64,000 bases of DNA, taken from contig JBCFYV010011135.1 of NCBI GenBank assembly GCA_039000515.1, positions 18,282,401 through 18,346,400 on the forward strand, given 5' to 3'. Source of the DNA: Timema cristinae (lineage: Eukaryota; Arthropoda; Insecta; Phasmatodea; Timematidae). The notes beneath the pieces are model-generated. The model had not been told where the DNA came from and searched no databases. It saw nothing but the letters and a program-made list of their open reading frames with translations. Shown in pieces: positions 9,845 to 22,059 of this stretch. Each line of letters opens with the position of its first letter. Position 1 is the stretch's first letter. The position numbers and the translations under genes were made by a program.

Positions 9845-10150
9845 ATTTATTTTTATATTTCCAACACCATATTTAAACAACCGTTTGGGTTATACGCCTA
9901 TGTATTATTATTATTATTTATTATATATTAATATTATTCACCGCGTCTTACTACCCGTTCGGGTTATACGCACTTACGCTAATGTGTAATGGTAAGGTGA
10001 TTGTGAGATGAAATGGAGGACCTACAGTTTAACGTGGAATCCGAACCACGGTGGCGGCCTGGCATTCCGCCTATGTATTAATTACACTAATGTTTTGGGA
10101 ATTAAGAAGTTAGAATTTTGAGGAAGTGTACCTGGATTTTCATAAGCTTG
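9845..10150 (-). repeat. SINE-C/B relic split by a SINE-A
   Basis: The tail 'caccatatttaaacaaccg' with 'tttgggttatacgcctatg' resumes after the inserted SINE as 'cgcctatgtattaattacac', then the body ('agaagttagaattttgagga'). The head is not recognisable. Confidence 0.6.
9908..10067 (-). repeat. SINE-A, 5'-truncated, with 13-bp target duplication
   Basis: Only the 3' half of SINE-A is present, ending at 'ggcctggcattc'. It is flanked by 'cgcctatgtatta' at 9895-9907 and 10068-10080. Confidence 0.9.
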
Positions 10151-11465
10151 GACAGAATACAAAAGTAGTTTCAGAAAACGACACATAACTTACCATTTTA
10201 TTAAAAGTAAGTTACTTAAGTGTACTTTAATTTCACCCAGTTACTCCGTGTGGTTTGAGTTTTCTATAGTTTGAAACTAGGCAAAGTCCAATTCACTGCT
10301 AGACATCCAGATTTTACTTTGATGTGTTGTTTTATGTCTTAGTTTTATTACGTTAAAGTAGATCTAGATCTTTTCTAGCTGTCTATGAAATTTGGACTGT
10401 AAGTCTGTTATCTTTATGCAAGCTATTTTGTAGCTCATTTTCATATATTATTATCCGAGTGTTTAATTGTGAGCGTTAAACACTCAACCTTTTGGGAATG
10501 ACACTGTTTCATTTTCGCAACAGTTGTCATTTTTTTTGGGTAATTTTTTGAAAATTAAAAGGTAACCAGGCTGGATCCCCTTCAAGTATTACAAAATTAG
10601 TTCCTGCCGCGTAGTATGATGTCTTCAAACATCCTATTTTTTTCCGCTGAGATACAGGAGTTTTAACTGGCGCTATACAGGAATGTTGTGAATACGCAAC
10701 GGCGCCAGTCATTATATCATACGTCTGGCTTATTTACGCCATATGTTTACATTGAATGGTTCGTGAAGTTTCTATCACGTGTCTGAAAGTTATATTATCA
10801 TGTTGCTTTTAGTTTGCTGAAGTTTTTATTCACGTGCGCTCGCTATTATACATAAAATTAGGAATTGAATGAAGGAACTCAAGGAAGAAAAGATTTTTAA
10901 AGCAATGTTTATGTAACAGTTTGACATTATTGTAATTTTATTTTTTAAATAAAATTTACAAAAGTTCAATTATATCCAATTAATTTTTTATTAATGTAAT
11001 TTCAATAATAATAATATTATGTATTCAAGTATGAGTTTTTGATTATTATTTAGAATATTATAGGATGTTGCAGAAACGCAACGGTGCCAGTTCTCAAGTT
11101 ATTTTTTAGCACCAGTCCCCGAAGGTTAAGAATACTCTAAAATACATTACCTCATTAGCTCAGTTAGCTACAAGAAACATTATATTTATTACATCTACCC
11201 AGAGATTGTAAACCTTATTTATAATAAATAATTATGTATTCACGTTGACATACAAATACTTTTCAAAGACATTCTGAATCTACTTCTAGCATTGATAGAT
11301 CTATTTTAATATATTCATACGAGGCTCCATTGGGTGATGCAAACGTCACGCTATCTGCGTAGATGTTTACGCAAACTACAAGTCAGTCTCATGTAAAATT
11401 AAAACATATGATTACAAATGGTGTAAATTGAATCAAATTTGGATCTTTAGTAATTAATGTCTTTA
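10151..11465. other. AT-rich stretch without recognised features
   Basis: No exon or repeat family member is recognised. A short motif 'gcaacggcgccagt' near 10697 recurs as 'gcaacggtgccagt' near 11079, which may be remnants of one old repeat. Confidence 0.5.
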
Positions 11466-11865
11466 AGGTGGGAATGTAAGGACCACGAGTTAAGGGTAGT
11501 AGTTTTGCAGTTTTTATATTAAAACATTTTTTGGTCAAAATAAGTCAAATAATTTTTCAGTACAAAGATAGAGTTTAATTTTCTTCACATGGCGATATCA
11601 ACAGTTGTTGAATATCGGTCAAGTCTCTCATGGAATTTAATGACAACTTTTTCTCTCCATTTAAAAAGTTTCTCATCTAATTCCGCTATGCTCATGACAG
11701 ATATTCAACAACTGTTGATATCACTCCATGAATAAAATTAAACTTTATGTTTCTACTGGAGCAATATTTGATTATTTTTGCAAAAAAAAGTTTTGTTATA
11801 AAAATGTCATATTTTTTTTTACTATGGTGAGCTGTATATACTTGAATAAAACCCGTCGCTTCTAA
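11466..11865. mobile_element. Foldback element, same family as 56127 and 56519
   Basis: It starts 'aggtgggaatgtaagg' after TA. 'gatatcaacagttgttgaat' near 11596 is mirrored by 'attcaacaactgttgatatc' near 11703, and the outer arms ('ttttgcagtttttata', 'ataaaaatgtcat') also pair loosely. The right end is eroded. No ORF. Confidence 0.65.
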
Positions 11866-11916
11866 AAAATGGTGTCTTTTGATTCAAACAATGATTTCTA
11901 TGAATAGTTGTTTTAA

Positions 11917-12138
11917 ATTATTATTATTATTATTATTATTATAGCACCGCGTCTTACTACCCGTTCGGGTTATACGCACTTACGCTAATGTGTAATGGTA
12001 GGGTGATTGTGAGATAAAATGAAGGACCTACCGTTTAACGTGGATCCGTACCACGGTGAAGGCCTGGCATTCCCCACATTCACAAGATGTCTTGTCAGAG
12101 GTGAAGGAAGGGTTTGGTAATCAGATAAATCTGTGCTT
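11917..12138 (-). repeat. SINE-A, 5'-truncated
   Basis: The tail and most of the body are present. The sequence ends at 'cagataaatctgtgc' without the tRNA-like head. Confidence 0.9.
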
Positions 12139-12889
12139 GTTTTAAAATGTACTTTATTGTTTGAACTGTCTATACTCATGACTGTCCCCAATCTATATCT
12201 CTTTCTCACGTAGCCTATGAGAGACGTCACCAAAGCACCAACTCTTGACCCTCTAAAACCAGCTCCAAAGATAACTGCATCATGTGACTAAGTTGTATCC
12301 TAATTTTTTTTATTTTTTTGCCCGAACAGGAATTTTCGTGATTCCGTTTGCCAGATAGTTTGTTCGGGGTGTTTATTTCAACCATTAGCACTTCTATTGT
12401 TACTCCTTTAACTGTTAAACCTGATTCACACGTTCGCAAGAATCACAGACCACAGCAAAGGTTAGCAGAAATTTGTATTGACCAATGACGTTTGCAAGCT
12501 AGATGTGGCATTTTCCGTTTCATTTTTTATCAGGAAAATTCTTAACAGTTGTGGATTATGACCTTCTAGGTATGTGAAGATGCTGGGTAGGTGGAAACGT
12601 TACCTAGAGCATCAAATGGCACACTGGGAAAACGAATGAGAGCAAAGAATAAGAGGAAAGTGGGAGTAAATAGTGGTTAAAAATATGTGAACCAACCTTA
12701 AAATTATTCTAATAAAATATTTATGTATCTAAAAAAAAGTACTCATAAATTTTAAACAGTTCCACCGTCATCTGTAACTTCTAGGAAGAACAGATGAAGC
12801 GTACTAGGGAAATGAGGAGTGAGGAAGTTTCCTGTTGCTTTCCTCACTGAGCCTGAAGGTACTATTGCACATCAGTCTGTCAAACCAAC
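12139..12889. other. Unannotated AT-rich stretch
   Basis: No gene, tRNA or known repeat is recognised. Open frames here are short and lack coding-like composition. Confidence 0.5.
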
Positions 12890-13588
12890 AACTGACCCTA
12901 CAAGACACCTTCACTCCAATCATCACAGAGACTGGCTGTATATTGAATGTTATTACTAGTATTAACTGACCCTACAAGACACCTTCACTCCATTCATCAC
13001 AGAGACTGGCTGTATATTGAATGTTATTACTAGTATTAACTGACCCTACAAGACACCTTCACTCCAATCATCACAGAGACTGGCTGTATATTGAATGTTA
13101 TTACTAGTATTAACTGACCCTACAAGACACCTTCACTCCATTCATCACAGAGACTGGCTGTATATTGAATGTTATTACTAGTATAACTGACCTTACAAGA
13201 CACCTTCACTCCAATCATCACAGAGACTGGCTGTATATTGAATGTTATTACTAGTATTAACTGACCTTACAAGACACCTTCACTCAATCATCACAGAGAC
13301 TGTGTATATTGAATGTTATTACTAGTATTAACTGACCTTACAAGACACCTTCACTCCAATCATCACGAGACTGGCTGTATATTGAATGTTTATACTAGTA
13401 TTACTGACTTACAAGACACCTTCACTCCAATCATCACAGGGACTGCTGTATATTGAATGTTATTACTAGTATTAACTGACACTACAAACACCTTCACTCA
13501 ATCATCACAGAGACTGGCTGTATATTGAATGTTATTACTAGTATTAACTGACCTTACAAGACACCTTCACTCCATTCACCACAGGGAC
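12890..13588 (+). repeat. Minisatellite, ~74-bp unit, about 9-10 copies
   Basis: Units begin 'aactgaccctacaagacacc' and end 'ttattactagtatt'. Copies are nearly identical but differ by one-base losses in doublets (for example 'cactcaatc' against 'cactccaatc') and by an alternating 'ccaat'/'ccatt'. Confidence 0.95.
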
Positions 13589-13882
13589 TGGATGTGCATT
13601 GAATGTTATTACTAGTATTGGATGTGTATCGAATTTTATTACTATTATTGGATGTGCATTGAATGTTATTACTAGTATTGGATGTGTATTGAATTTTATT
13701 ACTATTATTGGATGTGCATTGAATGTTATTACTAGTATTGGATGTGTATTGAATTTTATTACTATTATTGGATGTGCATTGAATTTTATTACTATATTGA
13801 TGTGCATTGAATGTTTACTAGTATTGGATGTGTATTGAATGTTATTACTATTATGATGTGTATTGAATGTTATTTTATTGAA
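13588..13882 (+). repeat. Minisatellite, 30-bp unit in 60-bp dimers
   Basis: Two alternating 30-bp forms occur: 'ggatgtgcattgaatgttat' + 'tactagtatt', and 'ggatgtgtattgaattttat' + 'tactattatt'. They match the last part of the 74-bp unit next door. Because 30 is a multiple of 3, open frames cross the array on both strands (a 20-residue periodic peptide); these are artefacts of the repeat. Confidence 0.93.
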
Positions 13883-13924
13883 TTTCATTACTACTATCGT
13901 TCATATATATGTAAATTACATATT

Positions 13925-14190
13925 TTTCAGAGCCATAATCTAGGCTCAAACAGATCAATGAAAGTAACAGATTGTTTTAGAAATCGATTATCTTTCTTGA
14001 GCGATAACAATCCGTGGCGCAACTTCCTTCGAATGGGAAAAATATCCGTCGGTCCCATGTCGACTGTGGCATTTAAAAAGAGAACCATGGAAGGTATGTG
14101 AAAATATCTTTCTCGGCAAAATTTGTAATCCCTTTCGCTCTCATTTAATAGAAATTCTCGTGTGGTGATATAATTAGTCGTTTAAGAAAG
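13925..14190 (+). repeat. SINE-E copy
   Basis: The body 'tttcttgagcgataacaatc', 'cgcaacttccttcg', 'cggtcccatgtcgactgtgg' and 'aaaatttgtaatccctttcg' matches 36100-36380 in the same order. Confidence 0.65.
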
Positions 14191-14499
14191 TGTACTTAAA
14201 ATACCTCGAGTAGATAGAAACAACTTGTTCTAGCTCATACAAGAAGATATAGAGATTGTAAACACTATATCACACCACTAGACAATCCCTCATGGCGTTG
14301 CCCATGACCCACTGTGTTATAAGATTTATATAAAGCCATTACTTGCCCCCCCCCCCCAGTCCCCACTCCCCCACTCCACGCTACCTGTGGACCCACTGTA
14401 GTATAAGATGTACATAAGCCACCCCCCCCCCCATGGTGCCCGATTTCAAATGGAAACGTTATCTCTGAAACGTAATAATAAGCCAGATTATGTCAATAA

Positions 14500-14740
14500 A
14501 TATAGCTATATTATACCTTGTGTAAAACTATCGGCATTTTTATGAGGAATAAATTTAATTTACAAAATAAAATATAGCCTATGTTACTCGCTGATAATGT
14601 AGCTTTATATTGGTGAAAGAATTTTTAAAATCGTTCCAGTAGTTTTTGAGTTTATCCATTACAAATAAAAAACAAGAAATCAAATCTTTCTTCTTTATAA
14701 TATTATATAGATATAGATATAGACTAGTATAGATTAACTG
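14500..14740 (+). repeat. RTE-like non-LTR retrotransposon 3' fragment
   Basis: The blocks 'tatgaggaataaattt', 'gttactcgctgataatgtag', 'ccagtagtttttgagtttat' and a terminal 'tttataatattatatagat' recur at 27768-28172 and reversed at 34868-35340. Ends of this style are common in insect RTE-type LINEs; the assignment is inferred. The preceding 14190-14500 has C-runs and a repeated 'cccactgt..tataagat' motif only. Confidence 0.5.
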
Positions 14741-15104
14741 AGAATAACATAGAATAAAATATTGACTGCTAGATTAGAAACATTTTGGGTTGCATTTTTA
14801 GATCGTCAAATTCCAGGGGAATGTGAATGTATTTGTAAATGATTTTAGTTTAATAATTAGGTACTTACATAATTTGTCTGGTATACAGCAGAGTCGATGT
14901 TAGTAGCACATTCAACCACTAAGCACTGTATTCGATACTTGAGTATGTGAAGAAAACTGGACTCATGGTTATTACTCTATTGGAATTAAATTACTGGATT
15001 AAAAACATAGTTGAAATTTTTTAAAAAAATAACATTTTCCGAAGAAAATTCAGTGTTAACTTGTCCTCTTCACATCTCATCCGCAACGCTTGGTAATAGG
15101 GTGT

Positions 15105-15323
15105 CATTGTCACCCGCTTTGGTGCCCACACGGTCTAATGCACTGATCTTGCAGTAGAATAGACTGCCGATGACGGGAATATTCAGGTTCGAATCTTGGA
15201 TGGATGCATTAAAAGTTGTTTTTCCCAAATATTTCCCCACTCTTTCCATAAAAACGAGGTGACACTTCCTCTAAATATAACTTTACTAATCCAATATAAG
15301 TAGCGTTATTAGTAGAAAAAAAA
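15105..15323 (+). repeat. SINE-C, interrupted near its 3' end
   Basis: Head 'cccgctttggtgcccacacg', box B 'ggttcgaatcttgg', body to 'gtagcgttattagtag'. SINE-B is inserted at its 3' end. Confidence 0.75.
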
Positions 15324-15590
15324 CCCGCCTGGTGGCGTAGTTGGCTAACGCGCTTGTCGTGTTGAGCTCGACTGCTGAGGACGGGGAGATCGAGGTTCGA
15401 ATCTCAGTCGGGTGAACTGGGGGTGGTTTTCCCTAAATGGTTTTCCACTCTCCCTCCACGAAAATGCGCGTTCACTTCCTATAATTCAACCTTCCCAATT
15501 CCTAATCCATTAGTGTAATTAATACTTAAAGCGTATAACCCAAACGGGTAGTAAGACGTGGTGCTAAATATTATTATTATTATATTATTA
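15324..15590 (+). repeat. SINE-B, full length, nested in SINE-C
   Basis: Complete SINE-B (head one C short), flanked on both sides by 'attagtagaaaaa', which shows insertion into the older SINE-C. Confidence 0.92.
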
Positions 15591-15727
15591 TTAGTAGAAA
15601 AACTAAAAAAAAATGTGATCACCAACAAATTTTAATTTCTAGGGATAGAAATAAATATTATTATATTGATTGTCACGACGGATGTTTTAAAGTTATAGAT
15701 CTATTGATGTGTCATGACACAACTTGA

Positions 15728-16715
<988 letters not shown>

Positions 16716-16976
16716 ATATATATTATTTGCACTACATATTACTACCCGTTTGGGTTTAGGCCTTAGTAATAATTACACACATGTGTTAGGGCTTAAGAAG
16801 ATTTAATTTAAAGGAAATGCACTGACATTTGCTTGGAGCGAGAACTGTAAACCAATTAAGAAAAAAAAACACCCTCAGTGCACCCGGCCGTGATTAAACC
16901 CAGATCTTCCCAGCTTAGTCAATTTAGTTCAACGTGAGAGTAGCGCGTTAGCCTATGTGACCACCGAAGCGGGTAT
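16716..16976 (-). repeat. SINE-C/B relic, full length but diverged
   Basis: Reverse copy with 'actacccgtttgggtt' tail, body, box B-like region and 'accaccgaagcgggt' head. Confidence 0.75.
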
Positions 16977-17103
16977 AGGTATATGTTATTTCAATTGAAT
17001 AACTAAGAATATCTTCGGCCCGCGGTGCAAATTGAGATAATATTTGAGTCATTGTGATGGAAAATGTTGGACTATTTTTGTCTAAGCCGTGCGTCTCACA
17101 ATA

Positions 17104-17398
17104 TTATTATATTATATTTTATTTTATTATATTAGCACGCGTCTTACTACCCGTTGGGTTATACGCACTTACGCTAATGTGTAATGGTAGGGTGATTGTG
17201 AGATGAAATGGAGGACCTACAGTTTAACGTGGAATCCGAACCACGGTGGTGACCTGGCATTCCCCACATTCACAAGTTGTCTTGTCAGAGGTGAAGGAAG
17301 GGTTTGGTAATCAGATAAATCTGTGCCGGGACCGAGGATTGAACCCCGGCCGCCAGCACAGAAGTCTGACACCTTACCCATAGACCGCCAGGTCACCG
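17104..17398 (-). repeat. SINE-A, full length, with 11-bp target duplication
   Basis: Full reverse copy. 'gtctcacaata' is found at 17093-17103 and 17399-17409. Confidence 0.95.
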
Positions 17399-17732
17399 GT
17401 CTCACAATAGATTAGAGACTTACAATAAAGGGAAGAAAGGTTCTCTAATGGGTTTTGCTTTCCCTCCAAGCAAGTGATACTAAAAAAAATCACAAGGTGT
17501 TTTAATATCATACAATTTCTCCGCTTGGTATGAAATTAAAAAAAATAAGTTTCTCGTTTCTACGTGACATCTGATTTGAAAACTCGAATTAGATTTAAAA
17601 ATAAATAAATTCATATACTTTCAATTAAAAATAACACAAGGTTATGGAAATCTAATCAGGGTAATTTGGCTTATCACTAAATTGTTCTTACCACTGAACT
17701 ACCCGGTCATCATTCCATTCTTAGGGTCAATA

Positions 17733-18220
17733 TTATACTTAAAAATACTGTCCTGACTGACTGACTGATCATCATCGCCGAGCGCAAACTATCAAGGCTA
17801 CAAGCATGAAATTCGGACTTTATTATCATTTTGTTATGTAGGCACCCACTAAGAAAGGATTTTAGAAAATTCACCCCAAAGGGGTCAAAATAGGGGATGA
17901 TATAATGTATGATAATATGTATGATAATATGTATGAAAGTCCGTCATTTTGAAGTTACATAAACAAATTTTATATTTCGGTTATTGACGTAAAACAAATA
18001 AATACGTGTTTCAGGAATTTTGGAAATTTTATTTAATAAGGGATGAAAAAGGGGGTGATAAGTTTGTATCGGACTTGCATTATTTTTGATTTTGAGGTCA
18101 AGTTATGGTCATCAACGTAACGTAATATTTTAAATTAATCTGTAAATTACATATGTATATTTTCGTAATTGTATTAAATCAACTTCACGCGAGCAAAGCC
18201 GCGGGCAACAGCTATCTAGT
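17733..18220 (+). mobile_element. Helitron-like repeat, copy 1
   Basis: A ~480-bp block, almost the same as 19497-19976. It runs from 'tcctgactgactgactga' to a 3' end 'gccgcgggcaacagctatct' + 'agt', with a GC-rich 'cgcgagcaaagccgcg' stem just before. A CTAG|T end after a short hairpin is Helitron-like. No Rep/helicase ORF is present. Confidence 0.5.
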
Positions 18221-18374
18221 TCAAACATATTTTAGAACATACGTAAATCATTCCGCACGCATTATAAAAACTCAATACACAAACGGACAACTCGTTATGA
18301 ATAGATTTAAAAAAAATCGTTAAATGCTATGATTATTCTCTTCAAAATAAGTAAGTTAATAAAAAAATTTTGAA

Positions 18375-18672
18375 GGTGATCTGGCGGTCTAGGGTAAGGT
18401 GTCAGACTTTTGTGCTAACGGTCCGGGGTTCAATCTTCGGTCCCGGCACAGATTTATCTGATCCCCAAACCCTTCCTTCAGCTCTGACAAGACGTTTATT
18501 AATCACAACTTGTGAATGTGTGAAATGCCAGGCCGTGGTTCGGATCTCACGTTAAATTGTAGGTCCTCCATTTCATATCACCCTACCATTACACATTAGA
18601 GGGAGTGCATATAGCCCGAATGGGTAGTAAGACGCAGTGATAATAATAATATTAATAATAATAATAATAATC
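18375..18672 (+). repeat. SINE-A, subfamily with 'tattaatcacaa' insertion
   Basis: Full-length but diverged. It carries an extra 'tttattaatcacaa' after the 'acaagac' block, a feature shared with 20577 and (as its complement) 38709. Confidence 0.88.
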
Positions 18673-18867
18673 AAATTTAAAGTATCTTCACAAATCCTCA
18701 TTGGTCGACCTAAGTTACTTCTAACACGTGTTTTGCGAATTACCTAAGAAAATTTCGCAATTTATTTTTTGTTGAATGTGTGAATCAAGCTTTAGTTGAA
18801 AGTTTTTCTTAAGCCCAAAAGAACGGTTCTTCATGCATAGCATTATGCTAATTATAATAAACATAAC

Positions 18868-19116
18868 CTGCTTCGGTGGCCTTATGGTCTAACGTGCTAC
18901 TTTCGTATTCAACTAGACTGCCAATGACGGGGAGATCAAGGTTCGATTCTCGGTCGAGTGTACTGAGGGTGAGTCTTCCAAAATGGTTTTTCACTCTCTC
19001 TCCACGCAAATGTTGATATGATTAGTCCAAATTTAATCTTACTAATCACTAAAACCAATAGCATAATTAGTACACGAGCGTATAACTCTAACAGGTAGTA
19101 AGATATTGGGATAAGT
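18868..19116 (+). repeat. SINE-C, full length
   Basis: Clear head ('ctgcttcggtggccttatgg'), box B 'ggttcgattctcgg', body 'ctctctccacgcaaatg' and tail 'gcgtataactctaacagg'. Confidence 0.85.
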
Positions 19117-19117
19117 G

Positions 19118-19143
19118 TGTTATATATATATATATATATATAT
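19118..19143. repeat. (TA)n microsatellite
   Basis: Uninterrupted alternating TA between SINE-C and the next element. Confidence 0.9.
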
Positions 19144-19369
19144 AGGGTGAGGCCGAAACTATTAGACGTTTAGTAACTTGACAGTTAAAACTATAGTTGA
19201 AAGTTAAATAGCTATTCACTAGGTAAATAAAAGCAAACTACATTCAAAACTTTTTATATTTTCATTTTTTGTCAATCAGGTGAGCTCTACCGGACGTCAG
19301 ACAAACCTCAGCTCGTTGTCCATCACTTTCCTAAGCATGGATCGTATAATTGTTTCCGACCCACCCTGT
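19144..19369. mobile_element. MITE with ~16-bp inverted ends and TA-rich flanks
   Basis: 'agggtgaggccgaaac' at the left and 'gtttccgacccaccct' at the right are inverted repeats. TATATA flanks both sides. 226 bp, no ORF. Superfamily unclear; a TA target would suit Tc1/mariner. Confidence 0.65.
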
Positions 19370-19496
19370 ATATAACAAGAAAAATTGCTATGTCACCTAT
19401 TTGTGAGGTGTATGTTTATTTATTTCGTAATTTTTATTCCCGCATTGCTCGAACAGTTGAATATGTATTGAGTACTAGAACTAGTCAGCAAATTAT

Positions 19497-19976
19497 CTAT
19501 ACTTATAAATAACATGTCCTGACTGACTGACTGATTCATCATCGCAGAGCGCAAACTATCAAGGCTACAAGCATGAAATTCGGACTGTATATTCATTTTG
19601 TTATGTAGGCACCCACTAAGAAAGGATTTTAGAAAATTCCACCCCAAAGGGGTCAAAATAGGGGATGATAATATGTATGATAATATGTATGAAAGTCCGT
19701 CATTTTAAAGTTACATAAACAAAATTTTGTATTTCGGTTATTGACGTAAAACAAATAAATACGTGTTTCAGGAATTTTGGAAATTTTATTTAATAAGGGA
19801 TGAAAAAGGGGGGTGAAAGCTTGTATCGGACTTGCATTATTTTTGATCTGAGGTCAAGTTATGGTCATCAACGTAACGTAATATTTTAAATTAATCTGTA
19901 AATACATATGTATATTTTCGTATTTGTATATAATCAACTTCCACGCGAGCAAAGCCGCGGGCAACAGCTATCTAGT
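19497..19976 (+). mobile_element. Helitron-like repeat, copy 2
   Basis: Same block and orientation as 17733-18220, with only scattered differences, and the same 3' end (gcgggcaacagctatctagt). Confidence 0.5.
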
Positions 19977-20405
19977 ACTACTATAAAGCCATATGGCTGA
20001 CTCACTGACTGACATTAATGTTTACCCACTTCAAGATGAGCTAGAAACTTGAAATTTGGTGAACTTATAGCTTCTAGCCTGTTACCGACGAGAAAGTTCC
20101 AAAAAGTAAAAATTTGTAATTTTTTAACCCCATAAAAAATTCCAAAATTGTGGAGCAACTTTAAAGTCGGTGCGGACCTTCCTTTGGCGGTATCTTGTGG
20201 CTAAACGGTAAGACCTATCAAAAAAACTGTTCTGGAATTACATCAGTTTACATCCACTTGCAAAAATAAAAACTCACAAGGGGTTTGGGGTCGGAGCCCC
20301 CAACGAGAAAAGTGAGTTGCTACATACCGCGTGCCACCGTGTTTGTAAGATAGTTTCAAATCTGTCTGCTAGAGAGTACTAGTAGGATGAGTAGAATGGC
20401 TTTAC
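19977..20405 (+). repeat. Unclassified repeat-like block next to the Helitron-like copy
   Basis: Begins 'ctactataaagccatatggc' with 'tgactcactgactgac' and ends near 'gtagaatggctttacg'. These ends are loosely inverted ('aaagccatatggc' against 'gaatggcttta'), so it may be another non-autonomous element. No ORF. Confidence 0.35.
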
Positions 20406-20576
20406 GACCAATTACAGTACTATGCCCATGATTCTTATTTTATATCAATTATCAAGTTGGGTAAAATACATGTATAAGCATTCCAAGAATACACATTGGT
20501 TCTTGTTGTTGGGTAACCGTCCAATTTTCATAAAAAAAACTTATTTGACATTTAAAAATATTACTAGATCTAATGT

Positions 20577-20836
20577 AACCTGGTGGTCTAGGGGTAAAGT
20601 CCTGGCACATATTTATCTGATTGCCAGACCTTTCTTTTACCTCTGACAAGACGTGTATTAATCACAAACTTGCGAATGTGGGGAATGCCAGGCCTCCACC
20701 GTGGTTCGGATCCAACGCTAAACTGTAGGTCCTTCATTTCATATCACAATCACCCTACCACTACACATTAGCGTAAGTGCGTATAACCCGAACGGGTAGT
20801 AAGAAGCGGTGATAATATTATTAATAATAATAATAA
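20577..20836 (+). repeat. SINE-A, internally deleted, 'tattaatcacaa' subfamily
   Basis: Box A is present, but the sequence jumps from 'aggggtaaa' directly to 'gtcctggcac', so box B is lost. The body and tail are intact. Confidence 0.88.
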
Positions 20837-21869
20837 CCACCAGATTTACTTTTATGGTTTCATACGTCAAGTAATAGGATTGTGTTCTTCAGCTGCCACT
20901 TTTAATGCATAATAAAATACCTATAACATAACAAAAATATAGTAAAACGTTATCAATTTTGACCGTAAAAGATGTTTATTCTAAAAGGGCCTTTCTATGA
21001 AAAAAAATATCTTTAGTTTGGTCAAATGTGTATCAAGGACACCAGAGTGTTGAACCAAGCTGTTGGTTAGGATGATACAAATTAAAATATATACGTAGTT
21101 TTTTTTCGTTTTATGTGTCCCTGAACTCAAAATTCTGGTTTTTACAATAATAATTGTAAAAATGACCTTTATGTACCTTGGGGCTATAGCCGAAAAGATT
21201 TGATTGATTAAATTCACATTAGATATTTATATACAACTTAGTAATGATTCAAGGACAAATTGTCATGAAAATAATATTATAAATACTAACGCTAGTTTAT
21301 CAAGGATTTATTTTTGAAAATTAACTTTTTATGGAATTACTTACTATTTTATTTAAAATAGAAGTCAAATGAACATTTTGCATGCTAATTAACCAAATAC
21401 ACTTGTTTATTTATAAAAATGTGTTTAAAGGTAGTTTAATGACGACAGATTTTTATAAATTTTAACTTATTAAAAAAATTGCACCGCCCTCCTTATCCTC
21501 TAATAGATAAGGGCTGGCGCACATTACACAAAAGCAAAATAAACATATAAACAATAACAAATGATAAATTGCAGAGGAGCTGATAGGACTGCATAAAAGT
21601 GAATAGGCCTTTCTCTCTGGCCTATACAACGATTGTGCTTCCGTGAACTCTCCTTAACCATCATCCGTCATGTTGGTACTATGAGAAATGGGGAGGAGGT
21701 CGAGAATCTTATGTTTAAAGATATAACTCATTTACCTAGAATTAGTAAATTAAAAGATTGCATTGAGTATAAGAATGTTTATTATAAAAGATAACAATTG
21801 ATATATGCAAATGTAAGTAACAACAATGAATAAATAGATATTTTTAAAAATATATATATGTAGAAGATT
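20837..21869. other. AT-rich stretch without recognised features
   Basis: Only short open frames with AT-driven composition are seen. No splice-flanked exon or known repeat was recognised. Confidence 0.5.
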
Positions 21870-22024
21870 GGGTTATGCCCATGATAATACAGTTAACATA
21901 ACAACACAGGTTATGCCCATGATAATACAGTTGTCGTAACAACATAGGTTATGCCCATGATAATACAGTTGTCATAACGACATAGGTTATGTCCATAATA
22001 ATACCGTTGTTATAACAAAGGTTA
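21870..22024 (+). repeat. 38-bp tandem repeat, about 4 copies
   Basis: Units start 'ggttatgcccatgataatac' and continue 'agttgtcataacaacata'. The fourth is diverged. Confidence 0.93.
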
Positions 22025-22059
22025 TATACGACCTAAAGATTATTACCAAGTTAAATCCA

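Noticed and set aside
12890..13588. CRISPR array (regular repeats)
   Set aside because: The units are contiguous, with no unique spacers, in a eukaryotic context. It is a minisatellite.
13544..13888. Open frames on both strands across the 30-bp array, giving a 20-residue repeating peptide
   Set aside because: The period is a multiple of three, so any stop-free frame stays open. There is no start context, codon bias or domain. Treated as repeat artefact.
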